From: Pseudomonas sp. PDM18
GTDB taxonomy: Bacteria > Pseudomonadota > Gammaproteobacteria > Pseudomonadales > Pseudomonadaceae
Length of the DNA: 64,000 bases
Direction: 5' to 3'
Assembly: GCF_014852585.1 (NCBI RefSeq)
Contig: NZ_JACVBX010000003.1
Span: forward strand, 124,001 to 188,000
Shown here: positions 56,550-64,000 of the stretch, in pieces
Numbering within the stretch: position 1 is the stretch's first letter
How the letters are laid out: each line of letters opens with the position of its first letter
Notes under the pieces: model-generated
What the model saw: only the letters and a program-made list of their open reading frames with translations
What the model was told of the DNA's origin: nothing
Database searches by the model: none
Position numbers and translations under genes: made by a program

Positions 56550-58157
56550 ATGCGCAAGATGCGACGTAATCCCCTGCACGCACTCGCCCTCGGCGGGCTG
56601 CTCCTCGCCGGTTCCACAGCCCAGGCGGCCTCCAGCCTGGTGTACTGCTCCGAAGGCAGCCCGGCAGGCTTCGACCCCGGCCAATACACCACCGGCACCG
56701 ATTACGACGCCACCTCGGAAACCCTGTTTAACCGCCTCGTGCAGTTCCAGCGCGGCGGCACCGAAGCCCAGCCGGCCCTCGCGCAAAGCTGGGAAACCTC
56801 CGCCGACGGCAAGACCTGGACCTTCCACCTGCGCCCGGGTGTGAAGTTTCACACCACCGACTACTTCAAGCCGACCCGCGAATTCAACGCCGACGACGTG
56901 CTGTTCACCTTCAACCGCATGCTCGACAAGGAGCAGCCGTTCCGCAAGGCGTACCCAACCGAGTTCCCGTACTTCACCGACATGGGCCTGGGCCGCAACA
57001 TCGCCAGGGTCGGCAAGGTCGACGAGCACACCGTGACCTTCACCCTGAACGAGGTCGACGCGGCCTTCGTGCAGAACCTGGCAATGAACTTCGCGGTGAT
57101 CCAGTCCGCCGAATACGCCGACCAGTTGCTCAAACAGGGCAAGCCCGGCGAGATCAACCAGAAGCCCATCGGCACCGGTCCGTTCGTGTTCAGCCGCTAC
57201 CAGAAGGACGCGATGATCCGCTTCAAGGGCAACAAGGATTACTGGAGGCCCGAGGACGTGAAGGTCGACAACCTGGTCTTCGCCATCAATACCGACGCCT
57301 CGGTGCGCATGCAGAAGCTCAAGGCCGGCGAATGCCAGATCACCCTGAATCCGCGCCCGGCGGACCTCGAGACGCTGAAGCAGGACCCGAACCTGAACAT
57401 GCCGTCGCAGTCGGGCTTCAACCTGGGCTACCTAGCCTACAACGTCACCCACGCCCCGCTGGACAAGACCGATGTGCGCCGCGCGCTGGACATGGCGCTG
57501 AACAAGCAGGCGATCATCGACGCGATCTACCAGGGCGCCGGCCAGTTGGCGGTGAACGCGATGCCGCCGACCCAGTGGTCCTATGACGAATCGATCAAGG
57601 GCCAAGCCTACGATCCGGAGCAGGCCAAGGCGCTACTGAAGAAAGCCGGCGTCGCCGAAGGCACCGAAATCACCCTGTGGGCGATGCCCGTGCAACGCCC
57701 GTACAACCCCAACGCCAAGCTGATGGCCGAGATGATCCAGGCCGACTGGGCCAAAGTCGGCATCAAGGCCAGGATCGTCACCTACGAGTGGGGCGAGTAC
57801 ATCAAGCGTGCCCATGCTGGCGAGCATGACGCGATGCTGTTCGGCTGGACCGGCGACAACGGTGATCCGGACAACTGGCTGGGCACCCTCTACGGCTGCG
57901 ATTCGGTGAGCGGCAATAACGTCTCCAAGTGGTGCGACGCCGACTACGACAAGCTGGTGCACCAGGCCAAGGCCACCACCGACCACGACCAGCGCGTGGC
58001 CCTCTACCAGCATGCCCAGCGACTCCTCGCGCAGCAGCTACCCATCAGCCCCATCGCCCACTCCACGGTCTACCAGCCCATGCGCAAGTCGGTGCAGGGC
58101 TTCCTGATCAGCCCCTTCGGGCGCAATTCCTTCTACGGCGTGGCCAACCAGCGCTGA
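56550..58157 (+). CDS. dppA3: peptide ABC transporter substrate-binding protein DppA3
   Basis: 535-residue SBP_bac_5 protein with signal peptide (ALALGGLLLAGSTAQA). Mature start LVYCSEGSPAGFDPGQYTTG and signature FHTTDYFKPTREFNADDVLF are the same as in DppA1; both belong to subtype A and share WAMPVQRPYNPNAKLMAEM. In P. aeruginosa DppA3 has a broad di/tripeptide range and its gene is repressed by PsdR. GAGGTCAGGC precedes the ATG. First of the dppA3-opdP-dppA4-dppBCD run. Confidence 0.93.
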   Translation: MRKMRRNPLHALALGGLLLAGSTAQAASSLVYCSEGSPAGFDPGQYTTGTDYDATSETLFNRLVQFQRGGTEAQPALAQSWETSADGKTWTFHLRPGVKFHTTDYFKPTREFNADDVLFTFNRMLDKEQPFRKAYPTEFPYFTDMGLGRNIARVGKVDEHTVTFTLNEVDAAFVQNLAMNFAVIQSAEYADQLLKQGKPGEINQKPIGTGPFVFSRYQKDAMIRFKGNKDYWRPEDVKVDNLVFAINTDASVRMQKLKAGECQITLNPRPADLETLKQDPNLNMPSQSGFNLGYLAYNVTHAPLDKTDVRRALDMALNKQAIIDAIYQGAGQLAVNAMPPTQWSYDESIKGQAYDPEQAKALLKKAGVAEGTEITLWAMPVQRPYNPNAKLMAEMIQADWAKVGIKARIVTYEWGEYIKRAHAGEHDAMLFGWTGDNGDPDNWLGTLYGCDSVSGNNVSKWCDADYDKLVHQAKATTDHDQRVALYQHAQRLLAQQLPISPIAHSTVYQPMRKSVQGFLISPFGRNSFYGVANQR

Positions 58158-58320
58158 TCGCCGACAGGACAGCGGCGGCCACGGCCGCCTGAACGCCAGC
58201 CCGGCACAGACCGGGCGGCACACCCCGCCTTCCCTTCCGCCTGCCGGCTCCCCCATCACGTCAATGGGTGGAGGGGATGCATTCGTTGCTAGGAAAACCG
58301 ACAACAACAAGGAGCAACTC

Positions 58321-59730
58321 ATGCAGCATCACGTACTCACCCGCACGCTTCTGGCGCTCGCGGTCTGTAGCGCCACGTTGGGCCAGGCATTCGCCGACGA
58401 AGACGATCTGCCGCCAGACGAAACCCGCCGCGACAGCGAAGTGATGGTCAAGGGCCAGGCCGGCGCGAAGGGCTTCGTCGAAGGCCAGAGCCTGACCTTC
58501 AGCACCCGCAACTTCGCCGCCCGCGAGCAGATGAAGGACAGCTTCCACTTCAACATCAAGAAGGACGGCTACACCGAGCCGACCCACAGCCGCTACACCT
58601 GGACCCAGGGCAGCCAGCTCAAGTACAGCTCCGGCTTCACTCAGGGCACCGTGGGTGTCGGCCTGGACGCCTCCGCCTTCAACGAGATCGCCCTGGAGCG
58701 CGGCCACGGACGCATCGCTGGCGGCGGCACGCGCACCTTGACCGACAGCGACGGGGATGCCGTGCCGCAGTGGTCGAAGATGGGCGTGGCCAACGTAAAG
58801 CTGCGCGCCTCCAACACCGAACTGCGCGCTGGCCGCCAACAGACCGAGACCCCGGTCTTCAACATCAACGACAACCGCGCCCTGCCGTCGTCCTTTGATG
58901 GTGTCAGCCTCCTCAGCGAAGAGCTGGAAGGCCTTCAGGTACAGGCCGGCAGCTTCACCCGCGCCAGCCCGCGTACCGGCGCCGGCTCCGAAGGCCTGAC
59001 GACCGAATACGGTTCACAGGACTTCACCGGCAGCCATTTCAGCTACCTGGGCGGCAGCTACCAGGCGATGAAGGAGCTGAAACTCACCGCTTACGGCGCG
59101 CACTTCGAGGACATCTGGAACCAGTACTACTTCGGCGCCTCCCACGACCTCGGCGACCCGGCCAGCCTGGCGCTGAACACCAGCCTGAACTACTACCACA
59201 CCGGCGACACCGGCGAGCGCAAGGCAGGCTACATCGACAACGATGCCTACAGCCTGGCCTTCACCCTCACCCACGGCGCCCATGCCGTGCTGCTGGGCTG
59301 GCAGCAGATCCGTGGCGACGAGTACTTCGACTACGTGCACGAGACCGCGGCCATCTACCTGGCCAACTCGTTACTCTCCGACTACAACGGTCCCAACGAA
59401 AAGTCCCTGCAACTGCGCTACAGCACCGACTGGGCGGCCTTCGGCGTGCCCGGCCTGACCACCATGGCGTGGTACGCCAAGGGCTGGGGTATCGACGGCA
59501 CCCACTACGACGGCGACCGCAACGGCGTGAGCGGCTACAACGTGCGCAACATGGACGACGAGAAGCACCACGAGCTCGGCCTCTCCACCGGCTACACACT
59601 GCAGGACGGCCCGCTCAAGAGCAGCAGCTTCCGCGTGACCTACATGAAGCACCTGGCGAGTCAGAACCAGGCGGACGGCAACGTCAACGAGATCCGTCTG
59701 GTCAGCAATTTCCCCTTCAACCTGCTGTAA
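58321..59730 (+). CDS. opdP: OprD-family outer-membrane porin OpdP
   Basis: 469-residue OprD-family 18-strand porin with signal peptide (LLALAVCSATLGQAFA). OprD landmarks: TRNFAAREQMKDSFHFNI, YTWTQGSQLKYSSGFTQGTVGVG, then ELRAGRQQTETPVFNINDNRALP, and the terminal aromatic-poor but hydrophobic strand RLVSNFPFNLL. Within a dipeptide locus it fits OpdP, the glycine-glutamate dipeptide porin of P. aeruginosa, which also admits carbapenems. ATG 58321 with AAGGAG upstream is chosen over an in-frame upstream ATG. It lies between dppA3 (163 nt) and dppA4 (11 nt). Confidence 0.93.
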   Translation: MQHHVLTRTLLALAVCSATLGQAFADEDDLPPDETRRDSEVMVKGQAGAKGFVEGQSLTFSTRNFAAREQMKDSFHFNIKKDGYTEPTHSRYTWTQGSQLKYSSGFTQGTVGVGLDASAFNEIALERGHGRIAGGGTRTLTDSDGDAVPQWSKMGVANVKLRASNTELRAGRQQTETPVFNINDNRALPSSFDGVSLLSEELEGLQVQAGSFTRASPRTGAGSEGLTTEYGSQDFTGSHFSYLGGSYQAMKELKLTAYGAHFEDIWNQYYFGASHDLGDPASLALNTSLNYYHTGDTGERKAGYIDNDAYSLAFTLTHGAHAVLLGWQQIRGDEYFDYVHETAAIYLANSLLSDYNGPNEKSLQLRYSTDWAAFGVPGLTTMAWYAKGWGIDGTHYDGDRNGVSGYNVRNMDDEKHHELGLSTGYTLQDGPLKSSSFRVTYMKHLASQNQADGNVNEIRLVSNFPFNLL

Positions 59731-59741
59731 GGAGAACCGGC

Positions 59742-61328
59742 ATGCCCATCCCGCGTCTGCTCCCCCTTCTGCTCGCGCTCGGCAGCGGCACCGCCCTGGC
59801 GCAGAACCTGGTGGTCTGCACCGAGGCGAGCCCGGAAGGGTTCGACATCGTCCAGTACACCGGCGCGGTCACCGCCGACGCCAGCGGCCAGACCGTCTTC
59901 AATCGCCTGGCCGACTTCCGCCCCGGCACCACCGAAGTGGTGCCTTCGCTGGCGCAAAGCTGGGAGGTCAGCCCCGACGGGCTGACCTACACCTTTCACC
60001 TGCGCCCGGACGTGAAGTTCCATACCACCGACTACTTCAAGCCCACGCGCGCCCTCAATGCCGACGACGTGCTCTGGACCTTCGAGCGTCCGCTGGACCC
60101 GAAGCACCCCTGGCATGCATCGTCCGCACGCGGCTATGCCTACTTCGACGCCATGGGCATGCGCGAACTGATCAAGTCGGTGGAAAAGCTCGACGACCTC
60201 ACCGTGCGCTTCACCCTGAACCACCCGGAGTCGCCGTTCCTGGCCGACATGGCGATGGACTTCGCCTCCATCTACTCGGCCGAATACGGCGACCAGCTGC
60301 TGGCCGCCGGTAAACAAGGGCAGCTCAACAACCTGCCCATCGGCACCGGGCCCTTCGTCTTCAACCGCTACGCCAAGGACGCCCAGGTTCGTTTCCGCGC
60401 CAACCCGGACTACTTCGGCGGCAAGCCGAAGATCGACAACCTGATCTTCGCCATCACCCCGGATTCCAACGTCCGGCTGCAGAAGATCCGCCGCAACGAG
60501 TGCCAGATCGCGCTCTACCCCAAGCCATCGGACGTCCCCGGTCTGGAGCAGGACAAGAACCTGGCAGTGGACAGCATCGACGCCCTGCTCACGACCTATG
60601 TCGCCCTGAACACCCGGCACAAACCGCTGGACGACGTGCGAGTGCGCCAGGCCATCAATCTGGCGTTCGACAAGAAAGCCATGCTGGATGCCGTCTACGG
60701 GGCCGGCGCGGCCACGCCGGCCATCAATCCGTACCCCGCCACCCTGCTGGGTTACAACAACGACATCCGGGACTGGCCCCACGATCCAGAGCGCGCCAGG
60801 GCGTTGCTCAAGGAAGCGGGCGTGGAGAACCTCAAGCTGACCCTGTTCACCCGCAACGGCAGTTCCTCGACCATCCCCAATGCAGCGCAAATGGCACAGA
60901 TGCTGCAGTCGGACCTGGCCAAGGTGGGCATCACGCTGGACATCCGCACACTGGAGTTCGGCGAGCTGATCAAGCGCATCAAGGCCGGCGAGCACGATCT
61001 CTCGCTCTACGGCGGCTGGGCCGGCGACAACGGCGACCCGGACAACTTCCTCTCACCCAACCTGAGCTGTGCTGCGGCGAAATCAGGCGAAAACCATGCT
61101 TTCTGGTGCGATCAGGGCTTCGAAACGCTGATCCAGGAAGCCCGCCAGACCAGCGACAACGCAAAACGGGCGGAACTTTACAAAAAGGCGACATCCATAT
61201 TCCACGAGCAGGCCCCATGGATTCCCCTGGCACATCCTAAGCTGTTCAATGTGCGCCGCAGCAATATCTCGGGCTACACCATCAGCCCGCTGACAAAAAA
61301 CAACTTCGCCGACGTTCAGATCCAGTAA
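59742..61328 (+). CDS. dppA4: peptide ABC transporter substrate-binding protein DppA4
   Basis: 528-residue SBP_bac_5 protein, signal peptide MPIPRLLPLLLALGSGTALA, mature start LVVCTEASPEGFDIVQYTG. It belongs to subtype B with DppA2 (shared FHTTDYFKPTRALNADDVLW-type signature, FLADMAMDFASIYSAEYG and NLSCAAAKSGEN). AAGGAG precedes the ATG 11 nt after opdP. Base composition shifts a little in its last 200 nt (61140-61330 is more A-rich), perhaps the remains of a recombination end. Followed 74 nt later by dppB. Confidence 0.92.
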   Translation: MPIPRLLPLLLALGSGTALAQNLVVCTEASPEGFDIVQYTGAVTADASGQTVFNRLADFRPGTTEVVPSLAQSWEVSPDGLTYTFHLRPDVKFHTTDYFKPTRALNADDVLWTFERPLDPKHPWHASSARGYAYFDAMGMRELIKSVEKLDDLTVRFTLNHPESPFLADMAMDFASIYSAEYGDQLLAAGKQGQLNNLPIGTGPFVFNRYAKDAQVRFRANPDYFGGKPKIDNLIFAITPDSNVRLQKIRRNECQIALYPKPSDVPGLEQDKNLAVDSIDALLTTYVALNTRHKPLDDVRVRQAINLAFDKKAMLDAVYGAGAATPAINPYPATLLGYNNDIRDWPHDPERARALLKEAGVENLKLTLFTRNGSSSTIPNAAQMAQMLQSDLAKVGITLDIRTLEFGELIKRIKAGEHDLSLYGGWAGDNGDPDNFLSPNLSCAAAKSGENHAFWCDQGFETLIQEARQTSDNAKRAELYKKATSIFHEQAPWIPLAHPKLFNVRRSNISGYTISPLTKNNFADVQIQ

Positions 61329-61402
61329 CCGGCAAAGTCATAAGAAACCGGCGCCCGTCGTGATCCGATGGGTAGCCGCTCGGTGAGGAGCCCCCAACCA
61401 TC

Positions 61403-62413
61403 ATGCTCAGTTTCATCGCACGCCGATTCGGTCTGCTGATCCCGACTTTCTTCGGCGTCACCCTGCTGACCTTCGCGCTGATCCGCCTGATTCCGGGCGA
61501 CCCCGTGGAAGTGATGATGGGTGAACGCCGCGTCGATCCGCAGATGCATGCCGAGGCCATGCACCGCCTGGGGCTCGACAAGCCCCTCTACCAGCAGTAC
61601 CTCGACTACATCGGCAACCTCGCCCAAGGCAACCTCGGCGAATCGCTGACCACCCGCGACAGCGTCTGGCACGAGTTCCTCACCCTCTTCCCCGCGACCC
61701 TCGAACTGTCCCTGGCCGCCCTGCTGTTCGCCGGCGTCTTCGGGCTGCTCGCCGGGGTGATCGCCGCCTTGAAGCGAGGCTCGCTGTTCGACCACGGGGT
61801 GATGACCATCTCCCTGGCCGGCTACTCGATGCCGATCTTCTGGTGGGGCCTGATCCTCATCATGCTGTTCTCCGTATCCCTGGGCTGGACGCCGGTTTCC
61901 GGGCGCCTGGACCTGCTCTACGACATCGAGCCGAAGACCGGTTTCATGCTCATCGACACGCTGCTCTCGGATGAAGAAGGCGCCTTCATGGACGCCGTGC
62001 GCCACCTGATCCTGCCGGCCATCGTGCTGGGCACCATCCCCCTGGCGGTAATTGCGCGGATGACTCGCTCCTCGATGCTCGAAGTACTGCGCGAGGACTA
62101 CGTGCGCACCGCCCGCGCCAAGGGCCTGTCGCCGGCCCGCGTGGTGTTCGTGCACGCCCTGCGCAACGCCATGATCCCGGTGCTCACCGTGTTCGGCCTG
62201 CAGGTCGGCACGCTGCTCGCCGGTGCGGTACTGACTGAGACCATCTTCTCCTGGCCGGGCATCGGCAAATGGCTGATCGACGCCATCGGCCGCCGCGACT
62301 ACCCGGTGGTGCAGAACGGCATCCTGCTGGTGGCGACCCTGGTGATCCTGGTGAACTTCATCGTGGACATCCTCTACGGCCTCGCCAACCCACGCATCCG
62401 TCACCAACGCTAA
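61403..62413 (+). CDS. dppB: dipeptide ABC transporter permease DppB
   Basis: 336-residue inner-membrane permease with six predicted helices. N-terminal RRFGLLIPTFFGVTLLTFAL and IPGDPVEVMMGERR are typical of DppB. The EAA loop DYVRTARAKGLSPARVVFVH, which docks the ATPase, is intact, and EAA-adjacent NAMIPVLTVFGLQVGTLLAG follows. GAGGAG lies upstream of the ATG. Forms a heterodimer with DppC, 14 nt downstream. Confidence 0.95.
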   Translation: MLSFIARRFGLLIPTFFGVTLLTFALIRLIPGDPVEVMMGERRVDPQMHAEAMHRLGLDKPLYQQYLDYIGNLAQGNLGESLTTRDSVWHEFLTLFPATLELSLAALLFAGVFGLLAGVIAALKRGSLFDHGVMTISLAGYSMPIFWWGLILIMLFSVSLGWTPVSGRLDLLYDIEPKTGFMLIDTLLSDEEGAFMDAVRHLILPAIVLGTIPLAVIARMTRSSMLEVLREDYVRTARAKGLSPARVVFVHALRNAMIPVLTVFGLQVGTLLAGAVLTETIFSWPGIGKWLIDAIGRRDYPVVQNGILLVATLVILVNFIVDILYGLANPRIRHQR

Positions 62414-62427
62414 CCGGAGCCGACGCC

Positions 62428-63339
62428 ATGAATGCCAACGCCAAAGCTCCCGCCAGCGACCCGAGCCTGGTCTACCCGTCCCCGCTGAAAGAATTCTGGC
62501 AAGCCTTCTCGCGCAACAAGGGCGCGGTCGGCGGCCTGCTGTTCATGCTGGTCATCGTGTTCTGCGCGCTGTTCGCCCCCTGGGTCGCTCCCCACGACCC
62601 CAGCGAGCAGTTCCGCGACTTCCTGCTCACCCCGCCGCTCTGGCTCGAAGGCGGCAATTCGCAGTTCCTGCTGGGCACTGACGAGCTGGGCCGCGACCTG
62701 CTCTCGCGCCTGATGCACGGTGCACGGCTGTCGCTGATGATCGGCCTGACCTCGGTGCTGATCTCCATGATCCCCGGCATCTTCCTCGGCCTGCTCGCCG
62801 GCTTCTCGCCGAGCCGCCTGGGCCCGGTGATCATGCGCCTGATGGACATCATGCTGGCCCTGCCCTCGCTGCTGCTGGCGGTGGCCATCGTCGCCATCCT
62901 CGGCCCGGGCCTGATCAACACCGTGATCGCCATCGCCATCGTCTCGCTGCCGGCCTATGTGCGCCTGACCCGCGCCGCCGTGATGGGCGAGCTGAACCGC
63001 GACTACGTCACCGCCTCGCGCCTGGCCGGCGCCGGCACCTTGCGCCTGATGTTCGTCACCGTGCTGCCCAACTGCATGGCGCCGTTGATCGTGCAGGCCA
63101 CCCTGAGCTTCTCCTCGGCCATCCTCGACGCCGCAGCACTCGGCTTCCTCGGCCTGGGCGTACAGCCACCGACGCCCGAGTGGGGCACCATGCTGGCCTC
63201 CGCGCGCGACTACATCGAGCGCGCCTGGTGGGTCGTCTCGCTGCCCGGCCTGACCATCCTGCTCAGCGTGCTGGCAATCAACCTGATGGGCGACGGCCTG
63301 CGCGATGCGCTGGATCCGAAGCTGAAGAATGCGGCGTGA
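62428..63339 (+). CDS. dppC: dipeptide ABC transporter permease DppC
   Basis: 303-residue permease: N-terminal OppC_N segment ([19 protein letters not shown]), HDPSEQFRD and [20 protein letters not shown], a standard DppC/OppC hallmark, then the EAA loop [20 protein letters not shown] and [23 protein letters not shown] 62428 is chosen; the upstream in-frame extension lies inside dppB. It ends 11 nt before a short reading frame that leads into dppD. Confidence 0.95.
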   Translation: MNANAKAPASDPSLVYPSPLKEFWQAFSRNKGAVGGLLFMLVIVFCALFAPWVAPHDPSEQFRDFLLTPPLWLEGGNSQFLLGTDELGRDLLSRLMHGARLSLMIGLTSVLISMIPGIFLGLLAGFSPSRLGPVIMRLMDIMLALPSLLLAVAIVAILGPGLINTVIAIAIVSLPAYVRLTRAAVMGELNRDYVTASRLAGAGTLRLMFVTVLPNCMAPLIVQATLSFSSAILDAAALGFLGLGVQPPTPEWGTMLASARDYIERAWWVVSLPGLTILLSVLAINLMGDGLRDALDPKLKNAA

Positions 63340-63350
63340 GGACAGTGACC

Positions 63351-63410
63351 ATGCTCAGCCTCAAGATCGCCAACGACAACAAGAAAAGCCTGATGGAGAC
63401 CGCCGTATGA
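63351..63410 (+). CDS. 19-codon reading frame coupled to dppD (candidate leader peptide)
   Basis: [19 protein letters not shown], preceded by GAGGA seven bases upstream and ending in TGA that overlaps the dppD ATG by 4 nt (ATGA). Size, ribosome-binding site and overlap suit a leader or coupling peptide, though the frame could be fortuitous. The middle (NDNKK) is unusually A-rich for this genome. Whether it is translated is not known. Confidence 0.4.
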   Translation: MLSLKIANDNKKSLMETAV

Positions 63411-64000
63411 GCCTCCTCGACCTGCGCAATCTTTCGGTGCGCTTCGGCGACCGCAACGCCATCCCGGTGGTGGACGGCCTCGACCTCTCGGTGGACAAGG
63501 GCGAAGTCCTGGCCATCGTCGGCGAGTCCGGCTCCGGCAAGTCGGTGACCATGATGGCCCTGATGGGCCTGATCGACGCCCCCGGCATCATCACCGCCGA
63601 CACCATGCAATTCGACGGCACCGACATGCTGCGCCTGAAGGGCCGCGAGCGGCGGCGCATTGTCGGCAAGGACATCGCCATGGTCTTCCAGGACCCGATG
63701 ACCGCCCTCAACCCCAGCTTCACCGTCGGCTACCAGATCGAGGAAGTGCTCAAGCTGCACCTCGGCCTGCGCGGCAAGGCCCTGCGCCAGCGCGCCCTGG
63801 AACTGCTCGAACGGGTGGAAATCCCCGGCGCCGCCCAGCGCCTGGAAGCCTACCCGCACCAGCTCTCCGGCGGCATGAGCCAGCGCGTCGCGATCGCCAT
63901 GGCGATTGCCGGCGAACCCAAGCTGCTGATCGCCGACGAACCCACCACCGCCCTGGACGTGACCATCCAGGCGCAGATCATGGAGTTGCTGCTCGACCTG
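63407..64000 (+). CDS. dppD: dipeptide ABC transporter ATP-binding protein DppD, N-terminal part (cut by window edge)
   Basis: 198 codons visible of about 320. Walker [15 protein letters not shown] (residues 39-52), Q-loop [17 protein letters not shown], signature [16 protein letters not shown] and Walker [20 protein letters not shown] are all intact. The C-terminal oligopeptide-transporter Fe-S/Zn-type cysteine tail lies outside the window. GGAG eight bases before the ATG, inside the short upstream reading frame. Energises DppBC together with DppF, expected just beyond the window. Confidence 0.95.
   Translation, partial: MSLLDLRNLSVRFGDRNAIPVVDGLDLSVDKGEVLAIVGESGSGKSVTMMALMGLIDAPGIITADTMQFDGTDMLRLKGRERRRIVGKDIAMVFQDPMTALNPSFTVGYQIEEVLKLHLGLRGKALRQRALELLERVEIPGAAQRLEAYPHQLSGGMSQRVAIAMAIAGEPKLLIADEPTTALDVTIQAQIMELLLDL

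Noticed and set aside
58174-58189. GGCGGCC/GGCCGCC hairpin after dppA3 as terminator
   Set aside because: Loop of only 2 nt and no T tract; it would not be a convincing intrinsic terminator, and dppA3 and opdP may be co-transcribed.

Overview
The window is about 64 kb of chromosomal DNA from a high-GC gammaproteobacterium. Gene content, gene order and protein sequences point to Pseudomonas of the P. aeruginosa lineage. From memory of PAO1, the order follows the stretch from hisC1/hisD up to dppD (about PA4447 to PA4505). Two differences stand out. The iron-regulated fagA-fumC-sodA block expected between ptsO and pmbA is absent. Five genes (44-48 kb) lie between the mag operon and roxR where PAO1 has none. 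The exact species cannot be fixed from the sequence alone; a relative such as P. nitroreducens, P. citronellolis or P. knackmussii would fit. No tRNA, rRNA, insertion sequence, prophage or CRISPR array was seen.

Layout. 1-4.2 kb: a leftward group hisC (cut by the window edge), hisD, short-form hisG, murA and the BolA-like ibaG. 4.3-7.4 kb: the leftward mlaFEDCB (ttg2) phospholipid-transport operon, ending at a terminator. 7.6-14.7 kb: rightward genes kdsD-kdsC-lptC-lptA-lptB (Kdo supply and LPS export), then rpoN-hpf-ptsN-rapZ-ptsO (sigma-54 and nitrogen PTS). 15-25.4 kb: pmbA, divergent yjgA, tldD, a nitrilase-family gene, the giant AsmA-like yhdP, rng and maf. 25.5-28.2 kb: mreD, mreC and mreB, where mreC appears to lack a standard start codon. 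28.4-32.4 kb: rightward gatCAB, a terminator, a small RlpA-like lipoprotein and a carboxymuconolactone-decarboxylase-family gene. 32.45-32.89 kb: a gene-free stretch packed with nested perfect inverted repeats.

32.9-43.1 kb is the leftward magABCDEF operon, built around MagD, a bacterial alpha-2-macroglobulin. Four of its five junctions are tight: two 4-nt overlaps certain, a third 4-nt overlap that depends on the magF start, and one 3-nt gap. The MagD thioester cysteine is replaced by glycine. Its partners carry hints of enzyme domains: an NlpC/P60-like Cys/His pair in MagC, and in MagE a PBP-like SxxK/SxG/KTW series, a SpoIID-like segment and a C-terminal HExxH. 43.3-48.0 kb is an envelope cluster: AEC permease, bactofilin, coiled-coil membrane protein, M23 endopeptidase and an SbmA/YddA-type ABC exporter. 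48.1-49.9 kb is the redox two-component pair roxR/roxS.

50.1-64 kb, after a periplasmic SIMPL-domain protein, is the dipeptide utilisation locus: binding proteins dppA1 and dppA2, peptidase mdpA divergent from its repressor gene psdR, dppA3, porin opdP, dppA4, permeases dppB and dppC, and the ATPase dppD (cut by the window edge). Four binding proteins of two alternating subtypes feed one permease. A 15-bp palindrome upstream of dppA3, with a degenerate copy upstream of mdpA, is a candidate PsdR operator. The window is therefore mostly core envelope-biogenesis and nutrient-uptake DNA; the least understood parts are the mag operon and the bactofilin/M23/ABC cluster beside it.
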